A stretch of 6,728 nucleotides of DNA from positions 1 to 6,728 of the forward strand of contig UQJE01000110.1 of the NCBI GenBank assembly GCA_900541345.1, given 5' to 3'. Positions 1-4,957 of this stretch are shown in pieces (the first letter of the stretch is position 1; every line of letters begins with the position of its first letter). The position numbers and the translations under genes were made by a program. This DNA is from an uncultured Blautia sp. (GTDB taxonomy: Bacteria; Bacillota; Clostridia; Lachnospirales; Lachnospiraceae). The notes under the pieces are model-generated. The model had not been told where the DNA came from, did not search any database, and saw nothing but the letters and a program-made list of their open reading frames with translations.

Positions 1-1576
1 TTCTTTCGTCACGATTTTCCACAGAGTCCTCCATATTCAGGGCTGCATCCAGTTCTGCCAGTCGCTGACTTTTGGCTGTCAGCTCTGCTTCCTGCGGGAA
101 CGGTTTTCCAACCTCCGCCTTGGCTGCTTCCTGCTGATTGTAGAGATTATTCAACTGCTCATTGGCTCGTTCTAAGCGCTCAAGGATGCCTGCAAGGGCA
201 TTGTCCAGTCGGGTGATATTTCCTCGTGCGTCCGTTCCAAGGGCTACTCTGTGGCTCACAGCGCCCTTCAGGGTCACATCGAACTCGTTCCGGAAACTGT
301 CAAACGAAAGCTCCATCTGAAAGCCACGGTAACTGCCAAGAGGAACCGGATCGGCACTTTTCGTGTCCTTACAAGCCGCAAGGAGGATTTCACCGGCATC
401 TGCCTTTTCGGTGTAGGCTTTGCCCATGATTTCCATGCCGCAAAAGCCATCGGCAATCTGCGGGTGTGCTTCCACGGTTTTAATATCAGCTTCAAAGCCA
501 TGAATATAGCCTGTCTGCTTTTCAATCTCAGCCGGGAAGTATTTCAGAAGCTTATCTTCCATACGGTACTGCTGGCTCTGGTGGTCAGCTTTCAGCACCT
601 TCAGCCTTGCCACATCAATGTCCAAGTCCATCTTTTCCTTGATAAGCGGATTGCCGGCACACAGCGCCTTGATCTCCGCATAGGACAGCGCCTGCTCATC
701 CACATCGTCACAGGAGCGAACCGGTGATTTGGAGGTCATAATCTGAGAAATAAACTTCTGCTTGTTTTCCAAGGTCTGATACAGGTAGGCATCGAAGGTT
801 CCCTCGGTCACATACTGATACACCTGAACCTCTTTGTTCCGGTTGCCCTGACGGATGATACGACCGTTTCTCTGGGTCATATCAGACGGACGCCAACCCA
901 CATCCAAGTGGTGAACTGCCACCAATTTGTCCTGGACGTTGGTTCCTGCACCCATCTTTTGCGTACTGCCAAGAAGCACTCGCACCTGCCCGGTACGAAC
1001 CTTGGCAAAGAGGTCTTTTTTCTTTGCCTCGGTATCTGCATCATGGATAAAGGCAACTTCTTCCGCAGGCACACCGTTTGCAATCAGCTTGGTTTTGACA
1101 TCATCATAGACATTGAAGGTTCCATCATTTTTCGGTGTGCTAAGGTCGCAGAACACCAACTGGGTCAATTTGTCAGCCTGACCGTCCTGCCAGATACGCA
1201 GGATATTTCCCACGCAGGCATTGAGCTTGCTGTCAGGGTCATCGGGTAACAGGGTGTTCATTAGCCGCTGATCCAGTCCCAATTTTCGTCCGTCGCTGGT
1301 AATCTTGAGCATATTATCGACGGACGGGTCTACAATACCGGCATGAACATCTGCTGCTCTCTCTGAAAGGGAAGCCACCATATCCTTCTGGTACTCAGAG
1401 GGCTGAACCACAACCGTTTCAAACTTTGCTTCGGGAACAGGGAGATGCAACTGGTCAGAGGTCTTGATGTCGGCAACCTCCTTGAACATATTCATCAGTT
1501 CAGGCAGGTTGAAGAACTTCGCAAATCGGGTTCTGGCACGATAGCCGGTTCCCTCGGGAACGAGTTTGTCAAGATG
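1..1576 (-). pseudogene. SNF2-type helicase / DNA methylase-like ICE protein, C-terminal part, disrupted by insertion
   Basis: An open frame of about 525 codons runs without a stop from about 1576 down to the left edge; its downstream end lies outside the window. The translation starts HLDKLVPEGTGYRARTRF and contains the C-terminal lobe of a superfamily 2 helicase: motif V-like GSTQKMGAGTNVQ and motif VI-like QRNGRIIRQGN (about positions 850-1000). A long, charged, probably coiled region follows. From family knowledge, this is the very large (often over 2000 residues) helicase/methylase protein carried by Tn916/Tn1549-class conjugative elements; its exact role is not well established and may be anti-restriction or DNA processing. 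Upstream of codon H (1574-1576) the frame meets a TAG at 1592-1594 and the sequence becomes that of another element. The N-terminal part, with the methylase and helicase ATP-binding motifs, is therefore detached and should lie beyond the other end of the inserted element. I treat the gene as interrupted. Confidence 0.85.
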
Positions 1577-1757
1577 ATTTTTGTAAGTTTTCTAAATTCA
1601 AATATTTATCCGCTGAAAAATCTCCCAACATCTCGTGTCTGCATATTTCTTGAAACACCGTATTCAAAGGCTTCTTCGCACTTTCCGATTGCTTCACATT
1701 TACAATAAAAGTGGTTTTACCTATTCGTGTTGTATAAGATAAAGTGTTTTCTTTCAT
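1569..1757 (-). CDS. tnpW: TnpW-like small transposon protein
   Basis: This 62-residue protein begins MKENTLSYTTRIGKTTFIV. The pattern of a short polar head, then RIGKTTFIVNV, then a helical LNTVFQEICRHE segment matches my memory of the TnpW family. These are short proteins of unknown function encoded at one end of Tn4451-type mobilizable transposons. The start is supported by AAAGGAG at about 1768-1774, some 11 bases upstream. It is the last gene after the relaxase, which is the place TnpW holds in Tn4451-like elements. The C-terminus is odd: the last residues (KSS) and the TGA stop at 1569-1571 overlap, in another frame, the codons of the disrupted helicase gene. The extreme end and stop thus appear to be supplied by the target DNA. 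Family assignment is from recalled sequence, not a search. Confidence 0.7.
   Translation of the reverse strand: MKENTLSYTTRIGKTTFIVNVKQSESAKKPLNTVFQEICRHEMLGDFSADKYLNLENLQKSS
1572..1580. mobile_element. Predicted end of the Tn4451-type mobilizable element (junction with helicase gene)
   Basis: Left of about 1576 the minus-strand frame is continuous, conserved helicase sequence (HLDKLVPEG). Right of it the same frame becomes N-K-Y-T-K and a stop, and transposon genes begin. On the plus strand the junction reads CAAGATGATTTTTG. Large serine recombinases of the TnpX type insert at GA dinucleotides, and a GA sits at 1576-1577, exactly at the change. The exact base is inferred, because the opposite junction is not in the window. 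The element continues rightwards through all remaining genes and off the right edge. Confidence 0.65.
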
Positions 1758-1787
1758 ATCGTCCGTTTCTCCTTTTCATAAATTGAC

Positions 1788-1817
1788 TGTGGGGCATTCC
1801 GTTTAGAACACCCCACA
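1788..1817 (-). terminator. Intercistronic GC-rich hairpin between relaxase and tnpW
   Basis: A perfect 7-bp stem, TGTGGGG (1788-1794) with CCCCACA (1811-1817), has an inner TTC/GAA pairing. It lies between the relaxase stop (1881) and the tnpW ribosome binding site. On the minus strand it is followed by GTCAATTTATG with no real T-run, so it is a weak terminator at best. It may instead protect or divide the transcript. Confidence 0.4.
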
Positions 1818-1880
1818 AATACAGCCTGTTTCATCTGAACATATCAAGAAGTCATTAAGTTGCAAGTACAATGGAAATGG

Positions 1881-3146
1881 TTATCTTTCCATACCACGCT
1901 TGTTTCTTCGTGCCTTGATACGCTCCTGTCTTTCTTTTTCCCTTGCTTCTTTTTCGGCTCGTTCCTGTGCTTCCTTAAAAGAAAAAAGTTGCTTCACTTT
2001 TTCGGTAAAAAGTTTAGCAACTTCGGGGAAATGCTCCAACGCTTCAAGAAAAGGTCTGCACTTTTCTTTCAGTTCGTTGTATTTGGTTTTCATTCTTTCC
2101 AGTGCATTTGCACTGTCAAAATATTTCTGTCGGTAATAATTTGCACTCTGCTCCAATTTATTGATTTCCGCACGACTGGTAATGCCCTCTTTGGCAAGGG
2201 AAGTCAGCTCAGAATAATCCTCTTTGGAGATTGCCATTTTACCTGTGATTGTTTTCTGCCCCATACTGTCAATCTCGTTTAAGGTTTTGGAAATATGACG
2301 GGCAGGCTCATACTTAACCTGTTCCTTTTGAATACGCTTCTGCAACTTCTCCAATCGCTCTTTATCCTGTTTGATTTGATATTGCAGGGAAGTCAAATGC
2401 TCTGCCGTACTTCCGTATTCGCCACGCTGAAAGCCTTTGAACCCTTGTTCCGTCATATAGTGAAACAACTCATCTTGCAGTATGCTGTACGAAGCTCGGA
2501 ACATCGGTTTCCCGTTCTTTCTTAGCAATGGATTTCCTTTTTCATCGGTCAGCGGAATATCCGATTTCCATTTCTTTGAATGGCTTATCTGATTAACAAC
2601 CGCCTTGACCGTTCCTCGCAGTTCGGGGTCTTTGCAACGCTTACTCCATAAGATTTCTTTCTCCACCACAGGCAGAACCATAGCGTGAAGATGATAGTGG
2701 TAAACCTCTTTTCCAAGTTCTTCGGTTGCCGCTACATTGATTTCATCAGCGTGCATTACTGCCGATATAACATTGTCAGCACCGAATTTTTCTTCGATGA
2801 AATGATAGGCTTCTTCATAAAACTGCTTTGCGTATTCATAACCACCGTTACGCTCGAAGTACATCGTGTTCACATCAATCACAATCTCATTAAAGAGTGT
2901 TGCGTCTTTCCTTAACCCACGAAGCGACACCTGCCCGTCTGTTTCCATCTGCTTTAACTGTTCCATATAGGTCGGGGCAGTCGGTTTTTTGAAATGCACA
3001 TTAAAGGGTATTCGTTCCACAATTACATTCATATTTTCATAGGTTTCATTCTTGCGTTCGTTGTGCCTTTCCGCCTTGCTCACATCAGAAGCGGTGTACT
3101 GTTTTACCCTTGCACAACTCATATCTGCCTTGTTGGTTTTTGCCAT
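1881..3146 (-). CDS. mob: MobV-family relaxase (Mob/Pre, TnpZ-like)
   Basis: This 421-residue DNA relaxase would nick oriT and lead single-strand transfer when a conjugative apparatus is supplied in trans. Visible motifs: an N-terminal block ARVKQYTASDVSKAERHNERKN (about 12-33) followed by YENMNVIVERIPFNVH (36-51), the counterpart of the MobV motif containing N..R...N.H; and the metal-binding motif HADE (132-135) with HYHLH (150-154), equivalent to HxDE...PHxH of pMV158 MobM, although Pro is replaced by Tyr-His. The C-terminal half is Lys/Glu-rich coiled coil ending in a very basic tail. I chose the ATG at 3144-3146 because GGAAAGGAGAG precedes it by about 5-7 bases. An in-frame ATG at 3177-3179 would add 11 residues but has no ribosome binding site. 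Position (oriT upstream, tnpW downstream) fits TnpZ of Tn4451-type transposons. Confidence 0.9.
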   Translation of the reverse strand: MAKTNKADMSCARVKQYTASDVSKAERHNERKNETYENMNVIVERIPFNVHFKKPTAPTYMEQLKQMETDGQVSLRGLRKDATLFNEIVIDVNTMYFERNGGYEYAKQFYEEAYHFIEEKFGADNVISAVMHADEINVAATEELGKEVYHYHLHAMVLPVVEKEILWSKRCKDPELRGTVKAVVNQISHSKKWKSDIPLTDEKGNPLLRKNGKPMFRASYSILQDELFHYMTEQGFKGFQRGEYGSTAEHLTSLQYQIKQDKERLEKLQKRIQKEQVKYEPARHISKTLNEIDSMGQKTITGKMAISKEDYSELTSLAKEGITSRAEINKLEQSANYYRQKYFDSANALERMKTKYNELKEKCRPFLEALEHFPEVAKLFTEKVKQLFSFKEAQERAEKEAREKERQERIKARRNKRGMER

Positions 3147-3152
3147 TTTACT

Positions 3153-3159
3153 CTCCTTT
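3153..3159 (-). promoter_or_regulatory. Ribosome binding site deciding the relaxase start
   Basis: On the minus strand AAAGGAG lies six bases before the ATG at 3144-3146. It lies between that ATG and the more upstream in-frame ATG at 3179, so it favours the shorter protein. Confidence 0.8.
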
Positions 3160-3179
3160 CCAGACAGGGGCGAAGCCAT

Positions 3180-3250
3180 TACACAACATTCTTTGAATGT
3201 GTGTAACCCACTATGACACTTTCAGACTTCGTCTGCAAAGATGTCGTGGG
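3180..3250 (-). other. oriT of MobV (pMV158) type, with predicted nick site
   Basis: Directly upstream of the relaxase there is an extended dyad: CCCAC (3207-3211), GACA (3215-3218), CTTT (3219-3222) and CAGAC (3223-3227), loop TTC, then GTCTG (3231-3235), AAAG (3237-3240), TGTC (3242-3245) and GTGGG (3246-3250). Read on the minus strand, the hairpin is followed by CATAGTGGGTTACACAC. From memory, the pMV158 origin has a hairpin followed by ATAGTGTG/TTA, nicked between G and T; here ATAGTGGGTTA differs at one base. The predicted nick is between minus-strand positions 3207 and 3206. A second hairpin (3181-3204, ACATTC-TTT-GAATGT core) lies on the other side of the nick. Nicking itself is inference. 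Confidence 0.75.
3210..3238 (-). promoter_or_regulatory. Possible relaxase promoter overlapping oriT
   Basis: On the minus strand TTGCAG (3233-3238) and CATAGT (3210-3215) are separated by 17 bases, a weak sigma-A-like pair. It sits after the terminator of the upstream gene, where a promoter for the relaxase would be needed. In pMV158 the mob promoter also overlaps oriT, and the relaxase represses itself. Each box matches consensus only partly. Confidence 0.3.
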
Positions 3251-3268
3251 CAAGGGAGTTCCCCCTTG
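3251..3268. repeat. Inverted repeat next to oriT
   Basis: CAAGGG (3251-3256) and CCCTTG (3263-3268) form a 6-bp stem with a 6-base loop, immediately beside the oriT dyad. It has no T-run on either strand. It may be an accessory protein site or part of the origin. Confidence 0.5.
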
Positions 3269-3291
3269 ACCTCCTTATGATACCTCAATCA

Positions 3292-3324
3292 TAAAAACAG
3301 ACTGTCCACTCATCAGACAGCCTG
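3292..3324 (-). terminator. Rho-independent terminator of the ATPase operon
   Basis: On the minus strand, just after the ATPase stop (3327-3329), a stem CAG/CTGTC pairs with GACAG/CTG (3316-3324 with 3298-3306, one mismatch, 9-base loop) and is followed by TTTTT (3293-3297). This separates the ATPase transcript from the relaxase. Confidence 0.75.
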
Positions 3325-3326
3325 CA

Positions 3327-4349
3327 TTATTCTCTCGGTATATCGCCCATCGGCAAAGACCAGTACCACAGAAAGCCTTTCTTTTTGGAGATAACTCCTG
3401 CTTTCTTCTTTGCCTTTTTGATGGTCGATTTCTTGAACCCTGCGGCTTCAAGTCTTTCTTCGCAATCCGAAGAAAGCATTTCTCCGTCTTTCAGCATTTC
3501 CAAAAGAAATTCTTTTGCCTTGATTTCCTTATCGTTCGGTCTGCCCATTTTAGGGGCAAGGGATTGGAACGCTTCTTCTGCTGTCATTTCCATTTCAGAG
3601 ATAAAGTCCACTCCTTTTTCTGCAACCTCAAAGAGAATTGCAGAGCCTGTCGGGGCAAGGTTGGATTTCACTTGCACCATATATCTTTCCGCTGGTGCTT
3701 CTTTGTTCGGTGTGCGTGTGATTGCAAGAATACTTCTTGCAGCACCCGCAATATCAATAGAACCATTGGTACGATAAAGTGGATTGGTATCTCTCATCTT
3801 GTTCATATGAGCGATAATCACGATTGCACAGCCAGTATTCTTCGCAACCGCAATCAGATGATTAAACTCTGCTCGTGTTTCGTTGGCATTGTTCATTGAA
3901 CAGTTCTCTCCGATATAGGAACTCATCGGGTCAAGAATTAAAAGTTTTGCGTGATACCTTTCGATTGCTTCAGCAATACGGTTATCCCCAAAGGATAAAG
4001 ACTTTTCATCTTCCTTGATGAAGATAAGATTTTCTCCATTCCCACCGGCTGAATTAAATCGGGGTACTACCGTATCGTCTGCGTCATCTTCCGTTGTCTG
4101 ATAGATGATAGTCATAGGCTCGGTTTCTTCCGTTTCAGTAAAGGGCAGAGGTTCGCCCTTAGAGAGTAGGGCGGCAATGGAAAGCATTAACTTGCTTTTT
4201 CCATCGCCCGGATCGCCCTGCAACAGCGTAACCTTGCCGAACGGAATATACGGATACCACAGCCATTTCACTTCTTTCGGTTCGATTTCACTTGCCTTGA
4301 TAACTTCAAGAGGTACATTTACATTCATTTCATTTTCCGTCTGCTTCAT
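3327..4349 (-). CDS. RepA-like AAA/RecA-fold ATPase (TnpY-position protein)
   Basis: A 340-residue ATPase resembling the RepA/AAA_25 hexameric helicase group found on small plasmids and mobilizable transposons. It probably acts on element DNA during replication or maintenance of the excised form, but its substrate is not shown. Visible features: Walker A GDPGDGKS (45-52), Walker B LLILDP (136-141), a RecA-type sensor segment IVIIAHMNK (176-184), and GSIDIAGAARSILAI (196-210), like the DNA-binding loop region of RepA-type ATPases. The basic C-terminal part (about 275-335, ending KKKGFLWYWSLP) looks like a small winged-helix domain. The start is supported by AAAGGAG about 10 bases upstream. It overlaps the small upstream gene by 20 bases, indicating translational coupling, and ends at a terminator. 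Position upstream of the relaxase fits tnpY of Tn4451-type elements, but I would not fix the symbol without a search. Confidence 0.82.
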   Translation of the reverse strand: MKQTENEMNVNVPLEVIKASEIEPKEVKWLWYPYIPFGKVTLLQGDPGDGKSKLMLSIAALLSKGEPLPFTETEETEPMTIIYQTTEDDADDTVVPRFNSAGGNGENLIFIKEDEKSLSFGDNRIAEAIERYHAKLLILDPMSSYIGENCSMNNANETRAEFNHLIAVAKNTGCAIVIIAHMNKMRDTNPLYRTNGSIDIAGAARSILAITRTPNKEAPAERYMVQVKSNLAPTGSAILFEVAEKGVDFISEMEMTAEEAFQSLAPKMGRPNDKEIKAKEFLLEMLKDGEMLSSDCEERLEAAGFKKSTIKKAKKKAGVISKKKGFLWYWSLPMGDIPRE

Positions 4350-4521
4350 TGTTCTTCGTTCTCCTTTTCGATAAATACTTCGGGCAAAGCACTACGATAC
4401 AGCGGAAACTCTGCTTGCAGTCATTACTGCACTTTCTGCAAAGTTCGTTGTAGGTAATGCGATTTCTTTCATTCAGAAACAACGCCCACTCTTGTTTCCG
4501 TTTCTTGCTCATTCTCGGCAT
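4330..4521 (-). CDS. Small Cys-rich basic protein, first gene of the ATPase operon
   Basis: A 63-residue protein, MPRMSKKRKQEWALFLNER..., with five cysteines (C28, C31, C35, C41, C46) in the arrangement CxxC-x3-C-x5-C-x4-C, and basic ends. This suggests a small zinc-binding, possibly nucleic-acid-binding fold. I recall similar short conserved hypothetical proteins beside RepA-like ATPases on Firmicute mobile elements, but no function. It has a very strong ribosome binding site (GGAAAGGAGG, 4528-4537) six bases before the ATG. It overlaps the ATPase start by 20 bases, so the two are probably made together. Its own ribosome binding site lies directly after a terminator-like leader structure, so its expression, and that of the ATPase, may depend on read-through. 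Confidence 0.75.
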   Translation of the reverse strand: MPRMSKKRKQEWALFLNERNRITYNELCRKCSNDCKQSFRCIVVLCPKYLSKRRTKNNEADGK

Positions 4522-4542
4522 ATCAATCCTCCTTTCCGCCTG

Positions 4543-4671
4543 AAAACAAAAAAACCACAGGGAAGATACTTACTGCCTTGTTTCTGTCATTTTTCGGGGC
4601 GAAAATCGGGCAAAATTGCCTTTCTAAGCCTTTCAAAAAATCACACAAGGTATTCGTACTAACCTGTGGTT
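4543..4671 (-). promoter_or_regulatory. Structured leader RNA with terminator (candidate attenuator)
   Basis: On the minus strand AACCACAGG (4663-4671) pairs perfectly with CCTGTGGTT (4553-4561), and the 3' arm runs straight into TTTTTTTGTTTT (4543-4554), an intrinsic terminator. Nested inside is CCTTGT (4645-4650) with ACAAGG (4576-4581). Inside that are two local hairpins: CGAAAA/TTTTCG (4600-4605 with 4591-4596, 3-base loop) and GGCA/TGCC (4609-4612 with 4617-4620). The strong ribosome binding site of the Cys-rich gene begins six bases after the T-run. A transcript coming from the right would stop here unless the outer stem is prevented. Two overlapping mini-frames lie in the loop (a TTG-started 8-codon frame after AGAAAGG, then ATG-ACA-GAA-ACA-AGG-CAG-TAA), so ribosome-controlled read-through is possible. 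Trigger and family are unknown. Confidence 0.6.
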
Positions 4672-4695
4672 ATGTATGAAATTGTGGGGTTTTGG

Positions 4696-4735
4696 GTAAC
4701 AGAAAACACCGTATTTCTACGATGTTTTCTGTCAC
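4696..4735. repeat. 40-base imperfect palindrome
   Basis: ACAGAAAACA (4699-4708) pairs with TGTTTTCTGT (4723-4732). After one mismatch, CGTA (4710-4713) pairs with TACG (4718-4721) around a TTTC loop; outer GT/AC pairs follow another single mismatch. No T-run follows on either strand, so it is not a standard terminator. It lies between the AT-rich cargo and the leader RNA. A protein-binding site, a replication-related cruciform or an upstream RNA hairpin are all possible. Confidence 0.65.
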
Positions 4736-4746
4736 ATATATTCTAT

Positions 4747-4878
4747 TTAAGATACTGACAAACTGGGATTGTCTAAAATAGTAAAGCCGTACCGCTTACT
4801 ATTTTTTCTTTTACTGCTGAAACAGTATCTTTGATTGAATGCGTCATTAACTTGTTTCATTAAATCATATATATCCAT
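4747..4878 (-). CDS. Doubtful small ORF (43 residues), possible gene remnant
   Basis: The ATG at 4876-4878 follows GGTGG and opens a frame encoding MDIYDLMKQVNDAFNQRYCF..., ending SLSVS with TAA at 4747-4749; the frame can also start at 4890. I do not recognise it. Its second half is encoded by a hairpin (4775-4805), which argues that it may be only the start of a broken gene fused to non-coding sequence at the edge of the AT-rich cargo. Confidence 0.25.
   Translation of the reverse strand: MDIYDLMKQVNDAFNQRYCFSSKRKNSKRYGFTILDNPSLSVS
4775..4805. terminator. Hairpin downstream of the resistance genes, probable terminator
   Basis: AAAATAGTAA (4775-4784) pairs with TTACTATTTT (4796-4805), and the stem is extended inward by GC pairing. 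On the plus strand it is followed by TTCTTTT; on the minus strand the 3' arm itself ends ACTATTTTAG. It could end the resistance transcript on the minus strand, or act in both directions. Confidence 0.45.
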
Positions 4879-4890
4879 TTGTACCACCAT

Positions 4891-4953
4891 TTATAAAACT
4901 TTCTTTATTTTATCAACTTGTTCTTCTACTTCTTCCGGATAGTTTTTAACCAT
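4891..4953 (-). CDS. Doubtful 20-residue ORF after the resistance gene
   Basis: MVKNYPEEVEEQVDKIKKVL starts at 4951-4953, five bases after the stop of the bifunctional enzyme. AAGGAAG, inside the last codons of that gene, is a fair ribosome binding site about eight bases ahead. The peptide is acidic and helical-looking. It may be a small coupled peptide, or the 5' end of a longer gene lost by truncation, since the following sequence has only short frames. Confidence 0.3.
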   Translation of the reverse strand: MVKNYPEEVEEQVDKIKKVL

Positions 4954-4957
4954 ATCA

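Noticed and set aside
274..525. Minus-strand ORF of 83 codons, and another at 877-1083
   Set aside because: Same strand but a different frame from the helicase, whose motifs (QRNGRIIRQGN) are in the other frame; these are shadows.
251..727. Plus-strand ORF of 158 codons, with companions at 226-429 and 908-1249
   Set aside because: They lie antisense to the clearly conserved helicase frame, show no family features, and lack convincing ribosome binding sites.
1860..2282. Plus-strand ORF of 140 codons, Phe/Leu-rich, looking like membrane segments
   Set aside because: It is the antisense of the relaxase's Lys/Glu-rich coiled coil, which produces Phe/Leu/Ser-rich false frames.
3144..3179. Longer relaxase beginning at the ATG at 3179
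   Set aside because: No ribosome binding site precedes it, and the strong AAAGGAG lies between it and the ATG at 3146.
3180..3330. CRISPR-like repeats or iterons in the hairpin-rich region
   Set aside because: The repeats are inverted, not regularly spaced direct repeats; oriT plus a terminator explains them.
3385..3777. Plus-strand ORFs of 130 and 111 codons (also 3564-3899, 4105-4374)
   Set aside because: Antisense to the ATPase with its Walker motifs; no independent support.
4696..4735. Palindrome as a rho-independent terminator
   Set aside because: No T-tract follows on either strand and the stem is AT-rich.
4522..4957. IS256 inverted repeat or transposase remnant flanking the resistance gene
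   Set aside because: No transposase-like frame or recognisable terminal repeat was seen there.
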